From: Streptomyces sp. TN58
GTDB lineage: Bacteria; Actinomycetota; Actinomycetes; Streptomycetales; Streptomycetaceae
NCBI RefSeq assembly: GCF_001941845.1
Contig: NZ_CP018870.1
Coordinates: 1,488,001-1,552,000, forward strand
DNA: 64,000 nt
Direction of reading: 5' to 3'
The notes below the pieces were generated by a model. The model ran no database searches and was not told the origin of the DNA. It saw only the letters and a list, made by a program, of their open reading frames with translations. Numbering within the stretch: position 1 is the first letter of the stretch; every line of letters starts with the position of its first letter. A program made the translations under genes and the position numbers. Below are positions 28,297 through 36,778 of this stretch, piece after piece.

Positions 28297-29220
28297 GTGA
28301 CGACACGACGCCTGATGCTCCTGGACACCGCCTCCCTCTACTTCCGCGCCTACTTCGGCGTGCCGGACTCCGTGAGGGCTCCCGACGGCACCCCGGTCAA
28401 CGCCGTGCGCGGGCTCCTCGACTTCATCGGCCGGCTCGTCCAGGACCACCGGCCGGACGACCTGGTGGCGTGCATGGACGCCGACTGGCGGCCGCACTGG
28501 CGGGTGGAGCTGATTCCCTCGTACAAGGCCCACCGGGTCGCGGCGGAGACCGAGACGGGTCCCGACGTGGAGGAGACCCCCGACACGCTGGCACCGCAGG
28601 TGCCGATCATCGAGGCGGCGCTGGACGCGTTCGGCATCGCCCGGGTCGGTGTCGCCGGCTACGAGGCGGACGACGTGATCGGGACGCTCACCGCCCGTGC
28701 GACGGGGCCGGTCGACATCGTCACCGGCGACCGGGACCTGTACCAGCTCGTGGACGACGCCCGGCAGCGGCGGGTGCTGTACCCCCTCAAGGGGGTGGGC
28801 ACGCTCCAGGTGACGGACGAGGCGTGGCTGCGGGAGAAGTACGGGGTGGACGGCCCGGGTTACGCGGATCTCGCCCTGCTGCGCGGCGACCCGAGCGACG
28901 GTCTGCCGGGCGTTCCCGGTATCGGTGAGAAGACGGCGGCGAAGCTGCTCGACGCCTATGGCGACCTGGCCGGGATCATCGCGGCGGTCGGTGACCCGAA
29001 GTCGAAGCTGACGCCCACCCAGCGCAGGCGGCTGGACGAGTCGCGGCCGTATCTGGCGGTGGCTCCGAAGGTGGTCAAGGTGGCTTCCGACGTGCCGCTT
29101 CCCGAGTTCGACGCGGCCCTTCCGGCGGTCCCGGCGCAGCCCGAACTGGTCGACGCGCTAGCCCATCGGTGGGGATTGGGCGGAGCCGTGTCCCGGCTGA
29201 GCAGCGTCCTGCGCTCCTGA
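28297..29220 (+). CDS. Stand-alone 5'-3' exonuclease (Pol I N-terminal domain-like)
   Basis: The 307-residue FEN-type nuclease starts with M-L-L-D-T-A-S-L-Y-F-R-A-Y. It has acidic metal ligands (C-M-D-A-D, Y-E-A-D-D-V-I, T-G-D-R-D-L-Y-Q-L) and the H3TH DNA-binding segment L-R-G-D-P-S-D-G-L-P-G-V-P-G-I-G-E-K-T-A. It lacks a polymerase domain. Related proteins cut 5' flaps in replication and repair or remove RNA primers as a back-up to DNA polymerase I. The GTG at 28297 has no strong ribosome site. It is divergent from the XRE-cupin gene. Confidence 0.93.
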   Translation: MTTRRLMLLDTASLYFRAYFGVPDSVRAPDGTPVNAVRGLLDFIGRLVQDHRPDDLVACMDADWRPHWRVELIPSYKAHRVAAETETGPDVEETPDTLAPQVPIIEAALDAFGIARVGVAGYEADDVIGTLTARATGPVDIVTGDRDLYQLVDDARQRRVLYPLKGVGTLQVTDEAWLREKYGVDGPGYADLALLRGDPSDGLPGVPGIGEKTAAKLLDAYGDLAGIIAAVGDPKSKLTPTQRRRLDESRPYLAVAPKVVKVASDVPLPEFDAALPAVPAQPELVDALAHRWGLGGAVSRLSSVLRS

Positions 29221-29229
29221 GGTGTTAAC

Positions 29230-29248
29230 TTAGGTAAGGCTAAGTTTC
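29230..29248 (+). promoter_or_regulatory. Iron box (DmdR/IdeR operator)
   Basis: TTAGGTAAGGCTAAGTTTC is close to the 19-bp actinobacterial iron-box consensus TTAGGTTAGGCTAACCTAA. It lies 19 bases upstream of the siderophore-interacting protein start, so the gene should be repressed by an iron-loaded DmdR/IdeR-type regulator. Confidence 0.82.
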
Positions 29249-29267
29249 ATGGGAGTCAGGGGATACC

Positions 29268-30107
29268 GTGGCAGAAGGACGCGGCCGCACTGTCGGCACC
29301 GCCGTTGTCGTACGCACCGAGCGGCTCTCGCCGCACATGGTGCGGCTCGTGCTGGGTGGTGAGGGCCTGGCGGACTTCGGCACGGGCGAGTACACCGACC
29401 ATTACGTGAAACTCCTCTTCGCTCCCGAGGGTGTCACCTACCCGGCTCCGTGGGATCTGGAACGCATCCGCGGCGACTTTCCTCGGGCGCAGTGGCCGCG
29501 CCAGCGCGCCTACACCGTGCGCAACTGGGACGCGCTGCACCGGGAGCTGACCCTCGACTTCGTCATCCACGGCGACGAGGGCCTGGCCGGCCCGTGGGCG
29601 GCCCGGGCCCAGCCGGGCGAGCTCGTACGGTTCCTGGGCCCGGGCGGCGCCTACGCCCCGGACCCGGCCGCGGGCTGGCACCTGCTGGTGGGTGACGAGA
29701 GCGCGCTGCCGGCGATCGCCGCGGCGATGGAGCGGATGCCGTCGGGCGCGCGGGTCCACGCCATCGTGGAGGTCGAGGGCCCGGCCGACGAGCTGAAGGT
29801 CGCCACCCCGGACGGCGTCGTACCGGTCTGGCTGCACCGCGGCGACCGCCCGGTGGGCGAGGCCCTGGTGGAGGCGGTCCAGGCCCTTCAGTTCCCCTCC
29901 ACGGACGTCCACGCCTTCGTCCACGGCGAGGCCGGCTTCGTCAAGGACCTGCGCCGCCACCTCCGCCTGGAGCGCGGCATCGCCCGCGAACGCCTGTCGA
30001 TCTCGGGCTACTGGCGGCTGGGCGAGACGGACGAGGGCTGGCGTGCGATCAAGCGCGACTGGAACGCGACGGTGGAAGCCGAGCAGGAGCACCGCGCCGC
30101 CGCCTGA
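29268..30107 (+). CDS. Siderophore-interacting protein (ferric-siderophore reductase)
   Basis: The 279-residue protein is a ViuB/SIP-type flavoprotein. The FAD-binding domain contains V-V-V-R-T-E-R-L-S-P-H-M-V-R-L-V-L-G-G and R-Q-R-A-Y-T-V-R-N-W-D, then H-G-D-E-G-L-A-G-P-W-A and L-V-G-D-E-S-A-L-P-A-I. The C-terminal SIP segment has H-G-E-A-G-F-V and I-S-G-Y-W-R-L-G-E-T-D-E-G-W. It releases iron by reducing ferric siderophores in the cytoplasm. The GTG at 29268 follows GGGAG/AGGGG. An iron box upstream predicts iron-dependent repression. No siderophore synthesis or uptake genes are adjacent. Confidence 0.93.
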   Translation: MAEGRGRTVGTAVVVRTERLSPHMVRLVLGGEGLADFGTGEYTDHYVKLLFAPEGVTYPAPWDLERIRGDFPRAQWPRQRAYTVRNWDALHRELTLDFVIHGDEGLAGPWAARAQPGELVRFLGPGGAYAPDPAAGWHLLVGDESALPAIAAAMERMPSGARVHAIVEVEGPADELKVATPDGVVPVWLHRGDRPVGEALVEAVQALQFPSTDVHAFVHGEAGFVKDLRRHLRLERGIARERLSISGYWRLGETDEGWRAIKRDWNATVEAEQEHRAAA

Positions 30108-30117
30108 CCCGCCCCTC

Positions 30118-30260
30118 ACCCAGCCCCGCCGGCGTTTGGGGCGCGGGGGTCCGGGGCCAGCACCCCCGCAACGGCGCCGCACCGCGAACAGCACAGCCCC
30201 GTTGGCGCTTCCGGAGCCTGGGGGCAGACCCCGCCCAACCCAGCCCCGCCGGCGGCCGGC
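30118..30260. repeat. Intergenic repeat fragments (CAGCCCCGCCGGCG family)
   Basis: Two copies of the CCCAGCCCCGCCGGCG core, near 30120 and 30239, belong to the family seen at 14.4 and 26 kb. They lie in the roughly 200-base gap before the serine hydrolase. No gene is seen here. Confidence 0.6.
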
Positions 30261-30306
30261 GGCGCCGCGCCGCGCGCCGTCGGGCGTGCGGCGGGACAAT
30301 GTCCCC

Positions 30307-31854
30307 ATGCGTACGCTTCGCGCCCTCGGTGCGGCCGGGGCCGCCGCCCTCCTCACCGCCACGGCGGCGACGGCGGCCTCGACCGCACCGAGCCCGCCCC
30401 CCGCTCCGCGCCCCCAACTGACGGACGCCGCCGTCGACAAGGCCGTCGCAGGCCTCGACGGCTCCGTCGCGGAAAAGATGCGCCGCACCGGCGTCCCCGG
30501 CGTCGCGGTCGCCGTGGTCCACGACGGCAAGGTGGTCTACCTCAAGGGTTTCGGCCTGCGCCGCACCGACGAGGGCGCCAAGGTCGACCCCGACACCGTC
30601 TTCCAGCTGGCGTCCGTCTCCAAGCCCGTGTCCTCCACTGTCGTCGCCGGCGCCCTGGCCGATCCCGGCGCCTGGGACGAGCCCCTCGCCGGCTCCCTCC
30701 CCGGATTCGCCCTCAAGGACCCCTGGGTCACCTCCCACGTCACCCCCGCCGACCTGTTCTCGCACCGCAGCGGCCTCCCCGACCACGCCGGGGACCTCCT
30801 GGAGGATCTCGGCTACGACCGGGCGTACATCCTCGGCCACCTGCGCGAGGAACCGTTGAGCCCCTTCCGTGCGAGCTACGCCTACACCAACTTCGGACTC
30901 ACCGCCGCCGCCGAGGCCGTGGCCCGCGACCAGGACGTGAGCTGGCAGAAGCTCAGCGAGGACACGCTCTTCAAGCCCGCCGGGATGACCCGTACCAGCA
31001 CCGAGTTCGACGCCTACGCCAAAGCCCCGGACCGGGCGTGGGGCCACGTCCGCAATCCGGACGGCACCTGGAGCCCCCGCTACGTCCGCGACGCCGATGC
31101 CCAGACCCCGGCGGGCGGGACCAGTTCCACCGCCCGTGACATGTCCCGCTGGCTGCGGCTCCACCTGGACACCGGCAGCCTCGACGGAAAACGGATCATC
31201 CCGGCCGACGCCCTCGCCCGCACCTACCAGCCCGAGGTCGTGTCCCAGGCCGTGACCGGCCGCGGCACCCCGCAGTTCTACGGGCTCGGCTGGAACGTCT
31301 CCTACGACGACGCGGGCCGGCTGCGCCTGAGCCACTCCGGGGGCTTCGCCCTCGGTGTGAACTCCAACGTCACGATGCTCCCGCTGGAGCGGCTCGGCAT
31401 CGTCGTCCTGACCAACGGCGCCCCGGTCGGCCTGGCCGACTCCGTCGCCCTGGACTTCTTCGACACCGCCCAGTACGGCAAGCCCACCACCGACTGGTTG
31501 CCGCTGGTCGCCGCCAGCTACGAACAGACCTTCGCGGTGGGCCGGTCCGAGACCGACTACGCCCACCCGCCCGCCGGTGCGAAGCCGGCCCGCGACAGCG
31601 CCGCGTACACCGGCACCTACGACAACCCGTACTACGGCAGGGCCACCGTCACCGCCGGCGACGACGGCGCGCTCACCCTCTCCCTCGGCCCGAAGCCGCT
31701 GCGCTTCCCGCTGGCCCACTACGACGGCGACACCTTCAGCTTCGAGACCACCGGTGAGAACGCCGTCGGCCGCACCGGCGTGTTCTTCTCGGACGGCACG
31801 CTCCGCGTGGAGTACCTCGACCAGAACCACCTGGGCACCTTCACCCGGCGGTAG
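30307..31854 (+). CDS. Secreted serine hydrolase (beta-lactamase/class C family)
   Basis: The 515-residue protein has a signal peptide (about 1-25, Ala-rich after M-R-T-L-R) and a class C beta-lactamase-like domain. The nucleophile is Ser103 in S-V-S-K, the Tyr motif lies in Y-A-Y-T-N-F-G-L, and a H-S-G-G segment stands where K-T-G is found in lactamases. A C-terminal lipocalin-like beta domain (about 430-515, Y-T-G-T-Y-D-N-P-Y-Y-G) is typical of peptidase/esterase members. It is probably an extracellular peptidase or esterase rather than an antibiotic-resistance enzyme. The ATG at 30307 has no strong ribosome site. Confidence 0.88.
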   Translation: MRTLRALGAAGAAALLTATAATAASTAPSPPPAPRPQLTDAAVDKAVAGLDGSVAEKMRRTGVPGVAVAVVHDGKVVYLKGFGLRRTDEGAKVDPDTVFQLASVSKPVSSTVVAGALADPGAWDEPLAGSLPGFALKDPWVTSHVTPADLFSHRSGLPDHAGDLLEDLGYDRAYILGHLREEPLSPFRASYAYTNFGLTAAAEAVARDQDVSWQKLSEDTLFKPAGMTRTSTEFDAYAKAPDRAWGHVRNPDGTWSPRYVRDADAQTPAGGTSSTARDMSRWLRLHLDTGSLDGKRIIPADALARTYQPEVVSQAVTGRGTPQFYGLGWNVSYDDAGRLRLSHSGGFALGVNSNVTMLPLERLGIVVLTNGAPVGLADSVALDFFDTAQYGKPTTDWLPLVAASYEQTFAVGRSETDYAHPPAGAKPARDSAAYTGTYDNPYYGRATVTAGDDGALTLSLGPKPLRFPLAHYDGDTFSFETTGENAVGRTGVFFSDGTLRVEYLDQNHLGTFTRR

Positions 31855-31873
31855 CGGCATAGCCTGACCCCCG

Positions 31874-32860
31874 ATGAGACGCAGATCCCCGGTTCCCCCC
31901 TCGCCCCTCCCCCAGCGGGCCGGCATCGACCCGGTCCGGCTCCGGCTGCCCGCCGACCCGGACGGGGCGTGGCCGGACCTCGGCAGCTACCTCGCCGCCC
32001 GCTACGCCGGCACCCGCGGCGAGGAGTCCATGGCACGCCTGCTGGCCGCGGGCCGGGTCCTCGGCCCCGGCGGGCGGGTGCTGCACGCGCGGGACCCGTA
32101 CGAGCCCGGCGCCTACCTGTGGTTCCACCGGGACACGGACCCCGAACCGCGGGTGCCGTTCGCGGTCCGCGTCGTCCACCGCGACGCGCACCTCCTCGTC
32201 GTGGACAAGCCGCACTTCCTGGCGACCACCCCGCGCGGCAGCCACATCACGGAGACCGCACTGGCCCGGCTGCGCGCGGAGCTGGACCTGCCCGGGCTCA
32301 GCCCGGCGCACCGCCTGGACCGGCTCACCGCCGGCCTGGTGATGTTCAGCGTCCGCCCCGAGGACCGCGGCGCCTACCAGCTCCTCTTCCAGCGGCGCGA
32401 GGTGCACAAGGAGTACGAGGCGCTCGCCGCCCACGACCCGGCGCTGACCTTCCCGCGCACGGTCCGCAGCCGGATCGAGAAGGTCCGCGGGGTGATCGCC
32501 GCGACCGAGGTCACCGGCCCGCCCAACGCCGAGAGCCTGATCGAGGTCGTCGGCGTACGCGGCGGCCTGGGCCGCTACCGGCTGACCCCGCACACCGGCC
32601 GCACCCACCAGCTCAGGGTGCACATGAACGCCCTGGGCCTGCCCATCCTGGGCGACCCGGTCTACCCGGAGGTCACCGACCCGGCACCGGACGACTACCG
32701 GCGGCCGCTGCAACTCCTCGCCCGCGTACTGGCGTTCACCGACCCGGTCACCGGCACCGCCCACCGCTTCGAGAGCACCCGCACCCTCCAGGCCTGGCAC
32801 GACCGCCCCGCCTGGGAGACCGGCGCCCCGGCGGACGGCCCGCCCATCCCAGGCCCGTGA
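31874..32860 (+). CDS. RluA-family pseudouridine synthase
   Basis: The 328-residue enzyme has the catalytic motif H-R-L-D-R-L-T-A-G-L with the Asp nucleophile, and P-H-T-G-R-T-H-Q-L-R-V-H-M and L-G-L-P-I-L-G-D-P-V-Y. It converts uridine to pseudouridine in rRNA or tRNA; the exact site is not evident. An N-terminal extension of about 90 residues has an S4-like segment (L-A-A-R-Y-A-G-T-R-G-E-E-S-M-A-R-L-L-A-A-G-R-V). It starts 19 bases after the serine hydrolase and may be read from the same transcript. A strong hairpin follows at 32869-32902. Confidence 0.92.
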   Translation: MRRRSPVPPSPLPQRAGIDPVRLRLPADPDGAWPDLGSYLAARYAGTRGEESMARLLAAGRVLGPGGRVLHARDPYEPGAYLWFHRDTDPEPRVPFAVRVVHRDAHLLVVDKPHFLATTPRGSHITETALARLRAELDLPGLSPAHRLDRLTAGLVMFSVRPEDRGAYQLLFQRREVHKEYEALAAHDPALTFPRTVRSRIEKVRGVIAATEVTGPPNAESLIEVVGVRGGLGRYRLTPHTGRTHQLRVHMNALGLPILGDPVYPEVTDPAPDDYRRPLQLLARVLAFTDPVTGTAHRFESTRTLQAWHDRPAWETGAPADGPPIPGP

Positions 32861-32868
32861 CGCGATAC

Positions 32869-32902
32869 GGCCGCCGTGCGGAGGAGTCTGCGCACGGCGG
32901 CC
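32869..32902. terminator. Bidirectional terminator between pseudouridine synthase and helicase
   Basis: GGCCGCCGTGCG and its exact complement form a 12-bp stem with a 10-base loop. It lies between two convergent stop codons. Confidence 0.75.
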
Positions 32903-32925
32903 GATCACTTCCGCGTGTGCCGGCT

Positions 32926-35766
32926 CTACCCGACGGAGCTGTAGGCCACCACGCCCCGGAGCAGCGCGTCCACGGCCTTTCGGGCGTTCTTCGCCACGGT
33001 GCTGCCGCTGTCGCCGGCGACGGAGGGGGCCGCCGCCGCGATCTGGCCGAGTACGTCGATGACCTGCTTGCACCAGCGCACGAAGTCACCGGCCGGCATC
33101 TCCGCCTCGCGCAACACCTCGTCGAGGCTCTTGTCGGAGGCCCACTGGTACACCGCCCACGCGAAGCCGAGGTCCGGCTCGCGCTGCCCCACGCCCTCCG
33201 CCTGGTTGATGCGGTGCTCCTCCTCCAGCGCGTCGAGCCGGCCCCAGATACGGACCATCTCGCCGAGCGCGGCCTTCGCCGCACCGCCCGGGACCTTCGG
33301 CGCGACCGCGTCGTCGGACTGGCGGGCCTCGAAGACCAACGCCGAAACGCAGGCGGCGAGTTCGGCCGGGCTCAGGCCCTCCCAGATCCTCTCGCGCAGG
33401 CATTCGGACGCCAGCAGGTCGAGCTCCCCGTACAGCCGGGCGAGCCGCTTGCCGTGCACGGTGACCTCGTCCTCGCGCAGGTAGTCCAGCTCGGTCAGCA
33501 GGGCGTGGATCCGGTCGAAGGTGCGGGCGATGGTGTTCGTCCGGCCCTCGATCCGCCGCTCCAGCGCCTGCGTGTCCCGCCGGAGCCGGTGGTAGCGCTC
33601 CGCCCAGCGGGCGTGGTCCTCACGCTCGTCGCAGCCGTGGCAGGGGTGCGCCCGCAGCGCGGCGCGCAGCCTGGCGATCTCGCGGTCGTCGGCGGCCGCC
33701 GCCCGGCCGCGGGAGCGCCGCTCCGGCGTGATGTGCCCGGCCTTGCTCCGCAGCTGCGACGCCAGGTCCCGGCGGGACTGCGGCGAGCGGGCGTTGAAGG
33801 ACTTGGGGATCCGCATCCGGTCCAGTGCCTCCACCGGGACCGGGAAGTCGATCGCGGCGAGCCGCTTGACCTGCCGCTCGGCGGTGAGCACCAGGGGCCG
33901 CGGGCCCTCCGCGTACTCGTACCCGCGGTGCCCGTGGACCCGTCCGGCCGGCACGCCCGGGTCCAGGACCAGCGCGAGCCCGGCGAACTTGCCCGTCGGC
34001 ACGTGGATGATGTCGCCCGGCTTCAGCTTCTCCAGGGAGCTTGCGGCCTGCACCCGCCGCTGGGCGGCGCCCTGCTTGGCCAGTTCCGTCTCACGGTCCT
34101 TGAGGTCGCGGCGCAGCTGCGCGTACTCCTCGAAGTCCCCCAGGTGGCAGGTCATGCCCTCCCGGTAGCCTTCCAGGCCCTCCTCGTTGCGCTGCACCTG
34201 CCGGGAGATCCCGACGACCGAGCGGTCGGCCTGGAACTGCGCGAAGGAGGTCTCCAGCAGCTCGCGCGAGCGGTGCCGGCCGAACTGGCTGACCAGGTTG
34301 ACGGCCATGTTGTAAGAGGGCTTGAAGCTGGAGCGCAGCGGATAGGTCCGGGTGCCCGCGAGTCCGGCGAGGCCGGCCGGGTCCATGCCGCGCTGCCAGA
34401 GCACGACGGCGTGGCCCTCGACGTCGATGCCGCGCCGTCCGGCCCGGCCGGTCAGCTGGGTGTACTCGCCGGGGGTGATGTCGGCGTGCTGCTCGCCGTT
34501 CCACTTGACCAGCTTCTCCAGGATCACCGTGCGCGCCGGCATGTTGATGCCCAGCGCCAGGGTCTCCGTGGCGAACACGGCCTTGACCAGGCCGCGGACG
34601 AACAGCTCCTCGACGACCTCCTTGAAGGTCGGCAGCATGCCCGCGTGGTGCGCGGCGATGCCCCGCTCCAGGCCTTCGAGCCACTCGTAGTAGCCCAGGA
34701 CGTGCAGGTCCTCGGCGGGGATGGAGGCGGTGCGCGCCTCGACGAGCTCACGGACCTTCAGGCGCGCGGACTCGTCGTTCAGGCGCAGGCCTGCGTACAG
34801 GCACTGCTGGACGGCGGCCTCGCAGCCGGCCCGGCTGAAGATGAAGTTGATGGCGGGCAGCAGCCCGTCGTTGTCGAGGCGGGCGATGACCTCGGGGCGG
34901 GACGGGGTCCAGATCCGGCCGCGGGAGCGCCGCTCGCGCTCGCGGTCGGCCTCGCGGACCATCTTGCCGCGCCGCCGGTCCTTCGGGCTGTAGGTGCGGG
35001 TGTTCTCCTCGCGCGCCATGCGCAGCAGGTCGGGGTTGACCTCGCGGCGCGCGGAGCCGCGGCCGCCGTGGTCGGACTCCTCCTCGAAGAGGTCGTAGAT
35101 CCGGCGGCCGGCCATGACGTGCTGCCACAGCGGTACGGGCCGCTCCTCGGAGACGATCACCTCGGTGTCCCCGCGCACGGTGTCCAGCCAGTCGCCGAAC
35201 TCCTCGGCGTTGGACACGGTGGCCGACAGGGACACCAGGGTCACCGACTCGGGGAGGTGGATGATCACTTCCTCCCAGACGGCTCCGCGGAACCGGTCGG
35301 AGAGGTAGTGGACCTCGTCCATCACGACGTAGCCCAGGCCGAGCAGCGACTGGGAGCCCGCGTAGAGCATGTTGCGGAGCACCTCGGTGGTCATCACGAC
35401 CACCGGCGCCTCGGAGTTGACGCTGTTGTCGCCCGTCAGCAGGCCGACCTTGTCGGCGCCGTACCGCTTGACGAGGTCGGCGTACTTCTGGTTCGAGAGC
35501 GCCTTGATGGGCGTCGTGTAAAAGCACTTGCGGCCCTGCGCGAGCGCCAGGTGCACGGCGAACTCGCCGACAATGGTCTTGCCCGAGCCAGTCGGGGCGG
35601 CGACGAGGACGCCCTTGCCTGCCTCCAGCGCCTTGCAGGCCTCCACCTGGTACGGATCCAGGTCGAAGTCGTACATCTCGCGGAAGGGGGCCAGGGCGGT
35701 GGCCTCTTCGGCGGCGCGGATCCGGGCAGCGGCGTACCGCTCGGCGGGTGAGAGTTCTTCGGTCAT
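32926..35766 (-). CDS. helY: DEAD/DEAH-box RNA helicase, HelY/Ski2-like
   Basis: The 946-residue SF2 helicase has Walker A A-P-T-G-S-G-K-T (near residue 60), a D-E-V-H box (V-V-M-D-E-V-H-Y-L), S-A-T, the helicase C motifs (I-A-A-H-H-A-G-M-L-P, T-E-T-L-A-L-G-I-N-M-P-A-R and Q-L-T-G-R-A-G-R-R-G) and a C-terminal DSHCT domain. Length and motifs match mycobacterial HelY, related to Ski2/Mtr4. It likely unwinds RNA for decay or processing in the cytoplasm. The start at 35766 (M-T-E-E-L-S-P) is preferred over an in-frame TTG 11 codons upstream, although no strong ribosome site is present. Confidence 0.93.
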   Translation of the reverse strand: MTEELSPAERYAAARIRAAEEATALAPFREMYDFDLDPYQVEACKALEAGKGVLVAAPTGSGKTIVGEFAVHLALAQGRKCFYTTPIKALSNQKYADLVKRYGADKVGLLTGDNSVNSEAPVVVMTTEVLRNMLYAGSQSLLGLGYVVMDEVHYLSDRFRGAVWEEVIIHLPESVTLVSLSATVSNAEEFGDWLDTVRGDTEVIVSEERPVPLWQHVMAGRRIYDLFEEESDHGGRGSARREVNPDLLRMAREENTRTYSPKDRRRGKMVREADRERERRSRGRIWTPSRPEVIARLDNDGLLPAINFIFSRAGCEAAVQQCLYAGLRLNDESARLKVRELVEARTASIPAEDLHVLGYYEWLEGLERGIAAHHAGMLPTFKEVVEELFVRGLVKAVFATETLALGINMPARTVILEKLVKWNGEQHADITPGEYTQLTGRAGRRGIDVEGHAVVLWQRGMDPAGLAGLAGTRTYPLRSSFKPSYNMAVNLVSQFGRHRSRELLETSFAQFQADRSVVGISRQVQRNEEGLEGYREGMTCHLGDFEEYAQLRRDLKDRETELAKQGAAQRRVQAASSLEKLKPGDIIHVPTGKFAGLALVLDPGVPAGRVHGHRGYEYAEGPRPLVLTAERQVKRLAAIDFPVPVEALDRMRIPKSFNARSPQSRRDLASQLRSKAGHITPERRSRGRAAAADDREIARLRAALRAHPCHGCDEREDHARWAERYHRLRRDTQALERRIEGRTNTIARTFDRIHALLTELDYLREDEVTVHGKRLARLYGELDLLASECLRERIWEGLSPAELAACVSALVFEARQSDDAVAPKVPGGAAKAALGEMVRIWGRLDALEEEHRINQAEGVGQREPDLGFAWAVYQWASDKSLDEVLREAEMPAGDFVRWCKQVIDVLGQIAAAAPSVAGDSGSTVAKNARKAVDALLRGVVAYSSVG

Positions 35767-35812
35767 CTTGCTGTCGAGCCTACCCGTCGGCTCTGACAAC
35801 AGTCCCGATCAT

Positions 35813-36700
35813 TTATGTGAGGAGCCGGATCGCCCCGGGCACACATTCGGCGGTCACGGGGAGGGCGCCGAGCGGCTCTCCGTCGGCGTACGCGGTCAGG
35901 CCGGGCGCCTCCAGGGTGACCTTCCGGGCCCGGTGCACGCTCACCTTCGGGTGGGAGACGTGGCCGCCCCGGTAGACCTGCGGGAACACCTTCAGCAGGG
36001 TGGCCCGGCCGCAGTCGCCGACGACCGTGACGTCGAAGAGGCCGTCGTCGGGGACGGCGCCCGGGCAGATGCGCATGCCGCCGCCGTAGGAGGAGCCGTT
36101 GCCGACGGCCACCAGCGTGGCCTCGGTGTCGATCACGGGGCCGTCGTCGAGGGTGATGCGGTACGGGAACGGCCGGAAGGCGGCCAGTTCCGCGATCATC
36201 GCGAGGTCGTACTTGAAGCGGCCCGCCGGCAGCCGCATCCGGTTGCCGCGGTCGTTGACCTTCGAGTCGAAGCCGGAGCACAGCACGGTCCCGTACCAGG
36301 TGCCGGCCGCGCGCCCGAGGTCGATCTCCCGGATCCGGCCCTCCTTGAGCGCCTCGGCGGCCGTCCGCCCCGCCCGTGCGGGATCCCGTACGGGCAGTCC
36401 GACGGCCCGCGCGAAGTCGTTGCCGGTGCCCACGGCGACCACGCCGAGCGGTACGCCGGTGCCCGCGAGCGCCTGGAGGGCCAGCGAGACCATGCCGTCG
36501 CCGCCGACCGCGACGACGGCGCCGGCGCCCTCGCGGACGGCGGCCGTCAGCCGGGCCAGCGCGTCGGGGGCGTCGGAGCCCACCAGGGTCCGCACGGAGA
36601 ATCCGGCTTCCCGCAGAGCGGAAGCGGCCGGCTGCGCGGCGTGCGCGCCCCGGCCGCGGCCCGCGGTGGGATTGACGAAAAGGGTGACCTCGTAGCTCAC
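35813..36700 (-). CDS. Diacylglycerol kinase-family lipid kinase
   Basis: The 295-residue protein has the DAGK catalytic pattern: L-F-V-N-P-T-A-G-R-G, V-A-V-G-G-D-G-M-V, G-V-V-A-V-G-T-G-N-D-F-A-R and later V-A-V-G-N-G-S-S-Y-G-G-G-M, followed by the C-terminal D-G-L-F-D-V-T-V-V. It phosphorylates diacylglycerol or a related lipid with ATP. The GTG at 36700 has no ribosome site; a TACATT box ends exactly 7 bases upstream, so transcript and reading frame probably begin together (leaderless). It sits between tatC and the helicase on the same strand. Confidence 0.92.
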   Translation of the reverse strand: MSYEVTLFVNPTAGRGRGAHAAQPAASALREAGFSVRTLVGSDAPDALARLTAAVREGAGAVVAVGGDGMVSLALQALAGTGVPLGVVAVGTGNDFARAVGLPVRDPARAGRTAAEALKEGRIREIDLGRAAGTWYGTVLCSGFDSKVNDRGNRMRLPAGRFKYDLAMIAELAAFRPFPYRITLDDGPVIDTEATLVAVGNGSSYGGGMRICPGAVPDDGLFDVTVVGDCGRATLLKVFPQVYRGGHVSHPKVSVHRARKVTLEAPGLTAYADGEPLGALPVTAECVPGAIRLLT

Positions 36701-36778
36701 CCCCGGGAATGTACCGGAGCCCCCGCCCGGGCCTCCGGCGCCCCGGGGGCCTCCCGGCGGCGGCCGGGGGCGTACCTG

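Noticed and set aside
31969..35751. A 1260-residue open frame on the plus strand
   Set aside because: It covers the pseudouridine synthase in another frame and runs antisense to the helicase. Both real genes have clear motifs; this frame has none.
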